This document shows, one piece after another, positions 23,421 through 35,040 of a DNA stretch of 64,000 nucleotides (its first letter is position 1; each line of letters opens with the position of its first letter). Where the stretch lies: contig JAGYXB010001748.1 of assembly GCA_022495005.1 (NCBI GenBank), positions 682,001 through 746,000 on the forward strand. The letters are read 5' to 3'. This DNA comes from Rhyacophila brunnea. Its lineage: Eukaryota > Arthropoda > Insecta > Trichoptera > Rhyacophilidae. The position numbers and the translations under genes were made by a program. The notes below the pieces were generated by a model that was not told the DNA's origin, searched no databases, and saw only the letters and a program-made list of their open reading frames with translations.

Positions 23421-26281
23421 CAGGGCTTTTTTTTCCATTTAACGCGGTGGAACGGCGTTCCGGCACCTTTTTTCACGGTTTTATTTCAAAATCAATTAAA
23501 CGAAAAAATATTTGCGCTTAAGTAATTACAATAATAATTCGTTAAAATGATAAAATAAGGTACAGGTGGAAGCCATTTTGAATGTTGGCGTGTTAGTGTT
23601 AGTGAGTAACCGTATAGTTTAAATAGCAAACATGCGTATGTAACTAGCTTCATACGTATGCTGCGTATTATGATTTTGACAGTTTGACGTTTATCGCATG
23701 GCAGCATCTGCGTATATTGTTATTTACGTTTGTTTAGTCAGTTTGTGTTACGATTACGTGTTGTGCAACTATTTTATATATTATTTAGTGCAACCCCAAG
23801 TTTAAATATGAAAAAAATTTCCTGTTACTTCTCAACCACCGGCAGCGGCGCCGATTCCGCAAATAAAAAGCTCAAAACAGAAACGATGACAGAAGATATG
23901 GAAATATCGGTACATGTAGATGTTCCTGAATCATCTCTAGCTGATCTCGGGGATCAAGGTCGAACTCAAAACGATTGGCCAGACTGCTGGTCATTAGATC
24001 AAAAAAACGATTTTTGCTCAAAAAACGAATGGTTGAAAATACACAAAATGAAACTTGGCTGCACAATTTGCAGAAACGTTGGAACTCTTGGAACTGAAAC
24101 GACAATGGGAATGAAAATATCCAAAGAATGGGCCAATAATGAAATCACGTATTCTGGGAAAGAGAGGAAGCTACAATTGGGGTCACTTCGAAAAAAAATT
24201 TTCGATCACAGAGGATCTATTGCACACAAAGCAGCGTTAAAAATCATTTCTGAAGCCAAAAAAAAGCAGATTGAAAATACTTTTTTAAAATCGTTATCTC
24301 GCGAAAAAGTAATAACAGCAAACATTTTTCGAACTGCATATAAAGTAGCTAAGGAAAATCAATCATTCAATATGTTTGAAAGTGAAATTAATCTCCAAGA
24401 ACTAAATGGGATCGAAATGGGTCATATTCTCCATTCCACTAACGCATGTGTTAACATTGTAAATCATATATGTGATGAAATGAGAAAAAATGTTTTCAAA
24501 GAAATTGTTCAATCGAAAAATATAATTTCTTTGATAATTGATGAGTCTACCACCATAAGCCAAAAAACCACCCTCATTGTGTATGTTCGATGCTGTGTCG
24601 AAAGTGTTGGAATGAATTCACCAATTAATTTGTTTTTGGATTTGATTGAACTTAAAGACGTAACGGCAAAAGGAATATTTGAATCATTACTCCAATCTCT
24701 TGATTTATATGGGATGACAGAAGAATATTTAAAAAAATATTTAGTTTCGGTTGCATGCGACGGCGCTGCTGTGATGTTAGGTTCTAAAAATGGAGTGAAA
24801 AAATTGCTGACAGAAAAATTTCCTTCAATTATAGTTTGGCATTGTACTAATCACAGATTAGAATTATCAGTAAGTGATGTTGTAAAAAAAATTTCAGGGA
24901 TCAATAGATTCAAATCATTTATTGATAAACTTTATGTTTTATACCACGCGTCGCCGAAAAATAATAGAGAGTTGCATTTATGTGCAGAATCACTAGGCGT
25001 TGAGGTACTGAAAATCGGAAGAGTTTTAAGTACCTGATGGGTGGCATCTAGTTTTCGTTCAGTTTCGGCTGTGTGGAATAATTATGAATCCCTTGTGCGT
25101 CATTTTGAAGAAGCGATGAATGACCCTACAAGAGATAAAAATGACAAGTGTACTTACAGTGGCTTAAAGAACAAAATAACATCAACAGCATTTTTATTGG
25201 ATCTAGCATTGATGTGCGACGCTCTCCAAGAATTGTCGGAACTTAGTTTGGACCTACAAAATCGCAATGTGAACCTTTACATTGCAAATCGAAAAATAAA
25301 TGAACTCGTTCAAGTTTTTGAAGAAAGAAAACAGAATTTTGGACCCTATTATAAATGTGCTGCAGCTGCTATAAGCAATCTGCATTTTCGTGGAGTTTTA
25401 CTTCACGAAAAAGTTTCTAAAAATGATCCTCCTATTGATCCGAAAATATTTTATTCCACGTTGAAAACGTCAATTGAAAAAAGGCTGCTAGATAATAAAG
25501 ATGTTGAGTTTGCACTTTGGGCTCGCGTACTTGACCAAAAATATTGGCCTGAAGACATTGATAATCGGTTGACATTTGGAGAGATGGAAATTAGAAACAT
25601 TTCGATCAGGCTACAACTAGATGAACGAGAAATGATTCGTGGATTTCGCGAATACATTCTCGAAAAGACATATTCTGAAAAACTCTTGCGTTTGGTATAT
25701 GCTCTGAATTCTATTCCCATTTCTTCAAGTGAATGTGAACGGGGGTTTTCGCAAATGAATCTTATTATTACCCCAACAAGAGCTTCGTTAAACACTAAAA
25801 CAGTTTCGGCACTCTTGTTCATCAAACTCGTGGGACCACCCTTGACACTTTTCGATCCTTCAAAATATGTTGATAGGTGGTTACTTAAAGGAAGACATTC
25901 GGCCTTAGACTCTAACACTAAGAAAAGGAATCGAGATGATGTATCAGACGAGAATTGGAAAAAACTTTGGAAATCACTCTAAACTTTTATTCAAGTTCAT
26001 AAATAAATACATTACATATGTATTTACAATTATATTTTAAAGTTAGTCTTATTTAGTCTTATTTGTACAATATATTTCAAATATAATGTATGTATTTTAT
26101 TGTTTCTGTAGCTTTGTTTTGACTAAAATAAAAATTATCGTAAAAATCAACCTTTTTTTGTTCGCTTCGTGGCATAGCTCCTTTAAATTTCATTTAAGTG
26201 ACATTTGAATATAATTTTATTTAGTAAAAAGCTTGACATGAAGTGAGTTCCGGCACCTTTTTTTTTTAAAAAAAAGCCCTG
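23421..26281 (+). mobile_element. Full-length hAT transposon (2861 bp)
   Basis: Both ends are the perfect 14-bp inverted repeat CAGGGCTTTTTTTT. An exact 8-bp target duplication CGTATCAC lies at 23413-23420 and 26282-26289. Inside each end a GTTCCGGCACCTTTTT word occurs in the same orientation (about 23457 and 26247), and the left side has a GGAACGGCGTTCC palindrome, a probable transposase-binding site. The single gene on the plus strand codes for a hAT transposase with one internal stop. The unmutated ends and flanks indicate a recent insertion, made into the older TA-flanked element. Confidence 0.95.
23808..25982 (+). pseudogene. hAT transposase with one in-frame TGA
   Basis: The frame runs for 724 codon positions from the ATG at 23808 and is interrupted only by TGA at 25035-25037 (codon 410). 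The frame is the same on both sides. Near the N-terminus Cys85-x2-Cys88 and His134-x5-His140 outline a TTF/BED-type zinc finger. The RNase-H-like core shows IIDEST with Asp245, then ACDGA with Asp318, and WHCTNH with the Cys346-x2-His349 pair. After the stop comes W-V-A-S-S, where hAT transposases usually have an Arg-Trp pair, which suggests the stop replaced Arg by CGA to TGA. The C-terminal dimerisation region carries SSECERGFS (Glu642/Glu644). An upstream ATG at 23730 is in frame, but the 23808 start begins at MKKISCYF, a more usual beginning for this family. It resembles the KIAA1586/ZNF862-type hAT proteins. It is unlikely to make full-length protein unless the stop is read through or is a base-call error. 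Confidence 0.93.
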
Positions 26282-26732
26282 CGTATCACTATTATGATTA
26301 AATAATATACATAACAAAAGATTTTTTTACTTCGGGGTCAGTTGCAATATGTTGCAACTAACCCCGTAATATTTGTTGCAACCAAATCCGTCATCTTAAA
26401 TGAATTTAAGATCCATGCATACATTGTACAATATTTTGTCAAGAAAATATATAACACAGATATCCAAATCAATAAAGTAACAATACACTGTGACATGACA
26501 ATAATGTTAACAGAAACTATTTACCTTTAAAAAAAATACTCTGAGTAAACGAAAACAAACTTTTAATAATATCTTCTGTCTGACGCAATATATTCAATTA
26601 GTTTTTAAAACACAGTATGTATTACACTACCATTAGTTATACAACTAATAAATTTCGTTTAAATCGTGATTAGCGGCCATTTTAAATCGATTGTTGCAAC
26701 TTATCTCTGTTGCGACTAGCCCCGTCTTCCCC

Positions 26733-27712
26733 TATTTACTTTATATGATTTGATTTCACTTTCATGTAACTCTATTTCTGCCGATTTAAAAATAAAGAGT
26801 AATTATTCCTTTACATACTCGAGTTTTTAATTATTTTTAAATTCTTAAACTGATGACAATGTTTTCAGTGCATGTTGACAAATTGAAACTACAACGATGT
26901 GGTCATAGATTTTCTCACCGCACCGAGGGTTTCCATACAGAATCAATATTCATTGTCTCCTAAAGCCATTTTAATCCAAGTAGCGTGAAATTTTACCCAC
27001 CGTCCCGAGCAGTGTATAAGTGTGAAAGTCACGAGTCCGTGTTAGTCAAACTTTCAATTCACTGGCATAACATACAAGATTCAGTAGAGGTTGCTTGCTC
27101 ACTCGGTTAGTTAGGTTCATATTGTACGACCATTTAATAACATCTTAACATGCAAATACATCGCAATAACAACCTGACATAACAACAAACTGAGGTTAAC
27201 TAACTACCTGTTTGTGAAATGGGCTTTATTTACACAGGATTCTAATATTAAGTTAAGTAAGTTGTATTATTACGTTGTATTTTTATTCACTATAAGATTA
27301 TAAATATTTAGCGTAGGGAAAATTTGAGGCCTCTGGAAACAAAAGCGGCAGTCTCCATTTCGCAATATGTTGGCGAGTCATTAAAAATGTCTTATATCTT
27401 TTTTTATAGGTATGATTTCTAAAAAAAAATATTTTGAAATGTTGTATGTAACATGTTATAATACTTTTTTTCACGTGAAAAGCTATGTTATTACCTAATA
27501 AGACCACACATTAGAAATTTTAATCATATGCACTTTGAGATGTGACCGGTGTAGGCACGCTAAAAGGGACGTAGAGAGGTTGAATGTGACTGACTGACGA
27601 GAGAGAAATCTCGGGATAGGGATTCCTCGACGACTGTTGTGTAATTCTGCCATAAGCTTGACTAGTTTGTAGACCCAGCTTAATTCTGTAAGTATTAGTT
27701 CGTGAAAATTTA
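26733..27712. other. AT-rich sequence, nothing recognised
   Basis: No repeats or exons supported. The short minus-strand ORF at 27298-27507 shows no family motif. Confidence 0.4.
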
Positions 27713-27880
27713 ACTAGGTATAGGTAAATCATTCTACAGTGGCACCATGGTTACGGAAAAAGCGACTTGCAGTTGTAGTAGTATTGTTTGTTAGCATTAA
27801 ACAAAGCATTGCAGCAAGGAATTCCAATACATACGCGTAACGCCTATGGTGCCACTGTAGAATGTTTTACCTATACTTAG
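27713..27880. repeat. Short fold-back element
   Basis: Arms 27713-27751 and 27841-27880 are inverted copies containing GTATAGGTAAA, CATTCTACAGTGGCACCAT and a CGTTACG-like inner part. The loop is about 90 bp and has no coding frame. The inner CAGTGGCACCAT words resemble hAT ends, so this could be a hAT MITE nested in a palindrome, or one longer fold-back MITE. Confidence 0.7.
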
Positions 27881-28363
27881 TAACTAACAAAATGGGAAAG
27901 AAGTAGACATGTTATAATTATTGGATTTAATACCAATAAATGCACAAATTACCTTTATTGCCTACGCATCGGCGATTTATTTTTGTGACTATACGTAAAT
28001 AAAAATATTAATATTATAATGGATGTTAACTTACTTTGTTAATGACCCTTCTGTGATTGTTATTCGTAGAAAAGAATTTGGACAGTTTCTTTATTTTAGA
28101 ATTATAATAAAAAACGAACCAAAACATATTAAGAAAAATAAAACGGATTTATTATGCAACATTTACATTAATTAAGGCAGCACTTTGTGTAATTGCCCAC
28201 AAGGTCGCATATGATCATAGGGCAGCAAGTACGCATACACTATCTCTAATTTCGAATTTAAAAACGATTTTGTGATTTCTTCATTCCTGGGATTTGTATT
28301 TTATTTTTTTGTGGTTCTTCTTTTTCTTTTTCTTTATCCTGGACCTCATGACTGAGGATACAC
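27881..28363. other. AT-rich sequence, nothing recognised
   Basis: No feature supported between the fold-back element and repeat A copy 2. Confidence 0.4.
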
Positions 28364-28750
28364 ATTTGTATTGGACGATTGAAGATTGTTAACTAACTTG
28401 CCGACTAGCTAGACATTTTAAACTTTTAGAATATATCAGAACACGACGACAATACATTCTTTTAATACTTTTAGCCATTTTAAAGCAGATTTGAATTCAT
28501 TTTCAGTTAATTCTGTTTTGTATGGAAAGTTATTATTGTTGGTTGCTAAGAGGGTCCTAGCAACTAATTTATTAATATATACGTGCGTTACTATGGAAAT
28601 CAATATGAAATGTCAAAATCACATTTCAGTATTTCTATCAAGTACAATAAAAAGTTTTTATTAATACATAGAATTGTCAAGTTTATATGATTCAACAAAA
28701 GATTTAAAAACGTGGTATATAAAAAGTTCTTTTTATCTTGTAATTATTTT
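28364..28750 (+). repeat. Interspersed repeat A, copy 2 (5' truncated)
   Basis: Begins inside the family at 'tttgtattggacgattgaag' and follows the other two copies to 'cttgtaattatttt'. It lacks the TACCACG start and the tandem 'cttgtttgtcc' words, and has an internal deletion around 28533 where the others carry 'ggaaaaaaatcg'. A 5' truncation is more typical of a copy-out retroelement than of a cut-and-paste element, but a later deletion is possible. Confidence 0.75.
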
Positions 28751-29409
28751 CTATACAAGTCGAAACTATTATATTTTAGCTATTTTAATGGTGAAAATAT
28801 ACATTAAATAAAATTACCTAATAAAAATTTAACTTCCAAAAACACATAAATTTTATGTTTTTTTTTAATTGCGAGTAAGTATATTTTTTAATTTAAGAAA
28901 ATGTTTTTAACTTTTTAAAAATCTTCAAAATACAGAATTACGCGTCGTTTAATTCAATAAGGAAATGTACAGCGGGCAATTTTGTACAAACAAGACTTTT
29001 TTCCGGATAGTGAAAATTTAAAATATGTATAAAACTGATATAAAACATCATTGTATACATTATAACAAAAGAAAACGTACATACAATATCACTACAAATA
29101 TAGGTGATTACACCTCTAAATAGTAATAAATGTAATATTTTATTAACCATTTATTCTATAATAGATAGATAATTAACAGATACTTAGACAAAGAGAGTCA
29201 TAACATTGTTTTATACCTTTGACTATAAATAACCATTAAGCGCAGATCAAGAGAGTCAAATCCTCTACAAAGTTTGCAAAACCAATGTGCGCAAAGTTCA
29301 AACACGTGTATGGTACTAGACGAAACCAAAATTCAACATGTTTTAATAAAATAATATTTTACCCGATATGGATCTTCGTCGGCTCCCAAAAGAGGTTCCT
29401 TAACAGACT
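28751..29409. other. AT-rich sequence, nothing recognised
   Basis: No exon or element supported. The minus ORF at 28938-29150 has no motif. Confidence 0.4.
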
Positions 29410-29970
29410 TTTTACGAATTGTAAATAGTATTGAATTGAATTGAATTGTAAATGTATTTTAGCTACTTGCTCAATCTACTAGATTCATACTCTGGATCCA
29501 ATTGAAAAACAACAAGTGAATTTTGCAAACATGCGACTTACAGCTTCTGGAATGCACACTCGTATTCATAATATTCCAGATTTCACTGCATTCCTTACCC
29601 ATCCCCTTAATTATTATGCGCGGTGTAAATGAGAACTCTGCCATTCTTTGTAATATTGACCTGCATGTCTCATGCATGCGTGTTCTCCCAATGTACAGAA
29701 CTAACCTGCCATCGGTGATTCCAATTGAGATGTTGATATATTCCACCTAACTGAAGATGGACATTGCTTAATAAATTCTTAAAATATAACCTAGTTAGTT
29801 CATTCGGCGTACTTCCATGTATCTTCTTTATAATTTTTGTATTGAATTTACTCTTTATAATACGCCTATTTCTTTGTTTTTACACTGTTTTAATATTATT
29901 TCTTTATTTTTAAATGTCATGTTTTTATTTGTAAAGTTGACTGTATTTCATAAATAAAGAAATCTGAATT
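29410..29970 (+). other. Possible transcript 3' end with AATAAA signal
   Basis: Bases 29480-29750 are less AT-rich than the surroundings and open in several short frames, none with a known motif. They are followed by a T-rich stretch and 'aataaa' at 29952-29957. The arrangement resembles a 3' untranslated end, either of a host transcript or of a retroelement. No upstream coding region could be joined to it. Confidence 0.25.
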
Positions 29971-32279
29971 ATAATACTATTGATACAATATTATCATTGT
30001 ATTTCTTCATTTTGGTGTTAGAGGTATTTTTTTAATAGATCAACTCTTACGGTTAAAGTAGGATATGCTCTTAGTGTGTAGTAGGTACCTAATATCTTAT
30101 ACATTTGGAGAATCTTCATCCATGATTGGGTCGAGGGTGACTCTATAGAGATCTAAGCGTGGTCCGGAGGCCGCAATAAACTGTGACGAAGAAAGATGGG
30201 CCCTACTTTGTAACAATGACCATTGCGGGGATAATGGAACCGCTCGCTTATCATTCTGCTCGATTGCCTAAAGTGCCCTGCACTTTGTTTTTTTACAGGT
30301 CTTTACCGCACAGAAAAGTCCCATTCTTTAGTATAATGCCTTTAAAATATTACATAATATACGGAATTAAGGAAACCAGAATTGGTTGCAAGTGCAAATA
30401 AATAATAATCAAAATTACATAATTAAATACAGTTTACACATCTAGTACCTACATGTGTTGTATAAAAATTAAAATACATTATATTCTTATTTCAAATAAA
30501 TGGTAACATATGAAAAACTTAATTAATATGTATTATTATGATCCCCTAATTAGTAAAATTAAGATATATTTCAAAAGAAAATAACCAAACATCAATCGTA
30601 AATACATCATTGTCATAAAAAATACTATATTATAATTTCGTTTTCGACTGCGTAAGATATAAAGTTGTAACATTCTTTTTTCATTCTGAATTTATCAATG
30701 AATCGATGGCAGATGATTACTCCAGTTCTAATTTAACACCAGGTATCAACCATCAAAACTCAGGATTCAATCCAAATATATGCGATATTATACGGCGGAG
30801 TAGAATTCGGGGTTGCAAGGACTTAACTTAATAGATCAAAATATAGCAATAGGTACCTAAAGAAGAACACATCAACATGACGTATTCCTGTTAACTGGCG
30901 ATTTTTCAAAAAAGTAACTTTTCCGTTAATGCATGTTAGGAACGGGGGTTATTTATTTGCAAAAAGCGCAAGTAAAGTTAATATATGTGCTAACAGAAGA
31001 AAAAATAATGAACTCGTTACTAATATTTACAACCACGTGTCGTGTACAATAGTTAGATTCAAAAATCTAACTGCTTTCAAAATTCTTAATACGGAACCTT
31101 ATATCGAGAGTCAAAATACTTTGACTCCGCCAAAATAACAGATTTGGATAAAAACAGATATTTATTTTTGAAATAACATCATTCAGTATTCCAAAATTAA
31201 TTAAGATTTACAATGAGCAGGTAATAGAAATCAGTACAAACTTTTACTTAAAAATTCCATTACTTCTATTTATCATTTATTAATAATTTAAATAAAACGA
31301 ATAAGCGAATCTCTTGTTTTGTTATTTCTCAGAGATTTTTGATATCTAAACTTTGAGTGTTCGTTTAATTCTTCTCGTTGGGTAATCCTGCAGGCAAGTT
31401 TTAGTAAGTAATCTTTTGATTTCGATCACAAGTTAATTCATTAATAATTCAACCAATATTTGTGACGTCTTTGAAAATATATTAACTAGTTTGGAAGCTA
31501 CCGTAATAAGATTAGGACCACAAGCTACATCAAATATAGAAAGCCTTTAAAAGCGAAGTACTCTCATCAATAATTTATAACACCGAATTGAACTTTCAAC
31601 GTCTCCCAACAGTTCCAACACTTTAAAACTTTTCGAGTTACTTAATCAATCTCCAACTCGTGAAATAGACAAAATAACGATGTCGTTAAAAACATTTTAC
31701 GTTAGTTGTGTGTTTAGTTTCAATGTTGAATTTAACATCATGAATGTACTTACTCGGAAAACTTTATCTATTGAAGTTTTTTTTTTCATGTTGAATAATT
31801 CAAACTGATTTAGAATAGGTAGGCTTTCAAAAATTTTATTATAGCACGGATTTCATCTCCTTTATTGTTACACCTACAATGACATTATAACATGAGTTTT
31901 GTTGGACACTTTAAGATACGAAAACCAATTTCGAACTAATTCGCAAAATGTAATAAACATATATATATATATATTTGATGAAAATATTTGCGGAACCGTA
32001 CCGGAGTGCTTTGGTTGCTTAAATTAATGTCTTTAAATGTGGCTTTCATTGTGAATAAATTCAAATTATTCAATCAGTATGGAGATACTTTTCCTAATTA
32101 CATAATAATATGTGTGCAAAATGAGTAAGTACCATCATTAAAATATATATATAGAAATGCATGCTGGGCATAACGTGTATGAATAAAAAACAGATTTTTT
32201 TATATGTAATTATAACGATTTACGATGTATATTCATTAATTGCATCCACAGCAATCTGGTTAATAAATAGAGCGCCCAT
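29971..32279. other. AT-rich sequence with small unexplained pockets
   Basis: Bases 30130-30300 have a mixed-composition pocket with an open frame (30183-30401, reading MTKKDGPYFVTMTIAG at its start) but no domain. A TA dinucleotide run lies near 31960-31974. Nothing else could be supported. Confidence 0.35.
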
Positions 32280-32690
32280 CTATTAAACAATGGATTTGAG
32301 GCAAATAGTGCACGTTGTTTTACAATATGCGTTTGATCAGCGTAAAGACACAATGGCCAGCGCTACACTACGCGGAACCCCAATACATTTTATTATATAT
32401 AATTTGCCGTCATCGGGAACATTATCCATCAGCGGGCCGCTCAACATCGGCGTTTGCTCCGTCCTCTGCGAACCGATCTTCCGTCAGCGTCAGATCGGCA
32501 AGGCATATTCGGCGGATAGTCGGCGTCGCGCGCGCAACTAAATAAGCTTTGGCAGTCGACTGATAACCTGCCACGGAATATTGAATGTGGCTGCAATGTT
32601 TAGTAACGGATTTACCGCGACGGAACTTCCGTCTAGTGTGGGCCTAGCCAATGAGTTGGGTTGGGCAAACTGCTAACACACCTCGTACAG
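32280..32690. other. CpG-rich island of unknown origin
   Basis: Strikingly GC- and CpG-rich for this window, with words such as GGCGTCGCGCGCG near 32521 and GACGGAACTTCCGTC near 32620. Two overlapping plus-strand frames (32290-32541 and 32315-32545) are open because of the base composition, and neither has a known motif. It could be a promoter region, the remains of a DNA element with GC-rich ends, or a piece of a GC-rich gene. Confidence 0.35.
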
Positions 32691-33914
32691 TCATTTAAAA
32701 TAACCTCTACTTTATAGAGACCTATATTCATCGCTTAACGGTAATAATTCATTATCATATCCTTATAACCCTAATATATATAATATACTTATACTATAGT
32801 ATATACCTTTCCGGGTGTAATTGAACCTGAAAGGTTTTTAACGTCTGTGCATACTAACTACATTTTATACTTCCACAATAGAGACCCATCTATAAAAAAT
32901 TATATTAATAATGTTAAAATAATAAAATACATACATCCCTACTTCTAAATATTTAACGGCAAATTTATTTTTCCGCACTACTGTTGGGTGACAACAAAAC
33001 TTGAAGGTTTTACTTTTAATGAATTTATTACAGCACCGGTTTTCTTTCACTGATTAATGCCGTAACAGCATTGACAAAGTTTCAAATTGAATTATGGAAT
33101 TAACGATCTATATCTGTCAAACATTTAAATATTTCAAAATGGACATGGAACATAATAATCATCTATATCTATACTTATTAATATAAAAGTGAGTTTTCAA
33201 AGTTATTTATTTCCGAATGTTATATTCTTTTTAGACTTTTCTCTAAACAGTAATTGAATAATATTATTATCTCTTCTCTCTCCACGTTCAATACTGGCAC
33301 TCGTGTTATATATGCGTTATGTGTTATTGTAAATGTTAGAATGGGAATGTATATAAGTTATATACATAATATTACTATGTTTTTCTTTACAAAACTAAAA
33401 ATCAACTAAATTATAGTGTACGTAAACTTATTCCATTTACAGAAACTGAATATTTATTTTTTGACGAAATTCATTTGTTTTCACTAATCCCAGTAGAGGC
33501 TTGAAAACATATTTTTCTAGGGATTGAAAATTCTGTAAAGATATGTACATTATATTAATATTATAGTGAACATAAACGTGAACTTAAAGCAACAAACTTA
33601 TTAGAAGGTGAGGCATCAAACAAAATTCTGGCAGGAATAGACTGGCCGAAGTGTGTAATCACATTAGCAAGTAGAGATGATTTATGATATCTTTTCATAT
33701 TTTCGCAGATTTTCTGACGTAAATCTAATCAAGTTTTTATGATAAATCATGCGTAAGTAAAATAAATCATTTGTGGGCTACAAGAGATAAGTATAATCTA
33801 AGGCAGTTACATGGATATTTATTTAGTTGAAATATATTAGAAATAACAAACACTCAAATAGTAATGTTATTTTATCGATTTTTTGTAGTTATTGGAACAA
33901 TTAAAAATGTCTTA
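32691..33914. other. AT-rich sequence, nothing recognised
   Basis: No gene or element was supported. The minus ORF at 32865-33050 has no motif. Confidence 0.4.
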
Positions 33915-34075
33915 AATACAAGGTCCATGGACCTAATAGGTTGAGCAAGTGGCTGACATCTATTTCTCGTAAAAATAAAAATCTGTCAATACAAAGCTCC
34001 ACTCTGTGGAGGCCCATAATATGATCCTATTAGGATCGGACATGGTCGAAAGAAAAGAAAAGAAGAAATACAAGA
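33915..34075 (+). mobile_element. SINE copy lacking its tRNA head
   Basis: Contains the family body almost intact: 'atggacctaataggttgagc', 'aagtggctgacat', the 'ctccactctgtggagg' hairpin, and 'ggatcggacatggtcgaaa', followed by an A/G-rich tail of AAAGAAAAGAAAAG type. The 5' head with A and B boxes is absent, consistent with 5' truncation on insertion. Confidence 0.75.
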
Positions 34076-34224
34076 CCGGTTTTATACAATATAAATGAAT
34101 AATTATCATCAACTGCGGTCGATCCACTGCTTAGTTCTTTGCTACCACGTACTTTTTTAGTTCGTTTATGCATCGGATTTTGCCATTCTGGTTCTGAGAA
34201 AAATTTCATCATATTACATACTAC

Positions 34225-34645
34225 CTTCAATTGACACTAAATTTGTTATCCAAGATAGGCGTAGTTATTGACTTGCTCGATTTGAATGCCATTTATGAGG
34301 ATCACTTTTAGTTCAGTAATGCAGTTTTTCATTACTTTTGTCTTGGAGACATTTATTTTTAAACCTTTCATTAAATTTGCAAGCTCCTGCATCCTGCTTT
34401 AGAGGTCATATGGATAGACAAAAATGTTATCTGCAAAGCACATGTAACTGGAACATTCGCCATTAATGCTGATTCTAATATTCTTCCACTCAAATCATCT
34501 GAATATATTATCTTTCAGAGTACTGGTGAATAATTTGCGTGAGATCGTATTGCCTTGCCGGACACCCCCATTTACAGGAAACCTCCATGACGGCCTATAA
34601 AGCTTTACGCTGGCTATTGAATCACTGTATACATAGAGAATTCAG
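34225..34645 (-). pseudogene. Non-LTR retrotransposon reverse transcriptase fragment
   Basis: The minus strand gives a nearly continuous reading with GGVRQGNTIS, then KLFTSTLKD, then FADNIFV, then ISKTKVM-like NVSKTKVMK, and NNYAYLG. These are, in order, the reverse-transcriptase motifs around G-V-R-Q-G-D, the catalytic F-A-D-D box, the N-x-S-K-T-K block and Y-L-G. The second catalytic Asp is Asn here (FADN), and two stops interrupt the frame, so it is inactive. The 5' portion (endonuclease and first RT motifs) and the C-terminal region are missing. The order and wording fit the non-LTR clades common in insects, though the exact clade needs a search. Confidence 0.85.
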
Positions 34646-35040
34646 TGTGTATTATTTCTAAAACTCAGTCTAATATATCATAATAACAGAGAAAAAATAT
34701 AAATCTAAACGTAATCATATTGTTGTTAATTATATTTAATTCGTTCAATAAAAAAACTTTTATAAATTTAATATTTATAAAGTATTTAAAAATGAAATCT
34801 ACACAAAATACACTCACTCACGATTTTTATCACACTTTACGATTTTATACTTTTGGTGCAGTCAACCATCGAAGGTTGGTGATCAAATTGCGGCAGGTGT
34901 ATCTCTTTATATTGGATTAGTAGTATCATATATGAGCACATGTCATAAACATTAAGCAAATTACGGAGATTGTATAGCCAAGAGATTTTTATGTGATATT
35001 CTTTCCATGCATAATGCGTTGTTATTTGCATTTTATGATA
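34646..35040. other. AT-rich spacer before the mariner element
   Basis: No features beyond chance ORFs. It ends in the TA target of the mariner. Confidence 0.45.

Larger units (their letters stand above)
22922..26732. mobile_element. Older TA-flanked DNA element, split by a hAT insertion
   Basis: The left end GGTGAAGATGGGG leads into 'gttagttgcaac'. The right end, reversed, is GGGGAAGACGGGG leading into 'ctagtcgcaac'. TA dinucleotides at 22920-22921 and 26733-26734 are consistent with a TA target duplication. The word 'gttgcaac' and its reverse recur inside (23150, 26345, 26355, 26694). Removing the hAT and one target copy leaves roughly 940 bp with no transposase frame, so this was already a short non-autonomous element. 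The superfamily is not settled; a TA target would suit Tc1/mariner-like or related families. Confidence 0.6.

Noticed and set aside
23808..25982. Domesticated hAT-derived host gene
   Set aside because: Perfect inverted ends, exact target duplication and an internal stop point to a recent transposon rather than a conserved host gene.
31955..31975. TA microsatellite as a regulatory or origin-like element
   Set aside because: Simple low-complexity run, common in this AT-rich DNA, with no associated structure.
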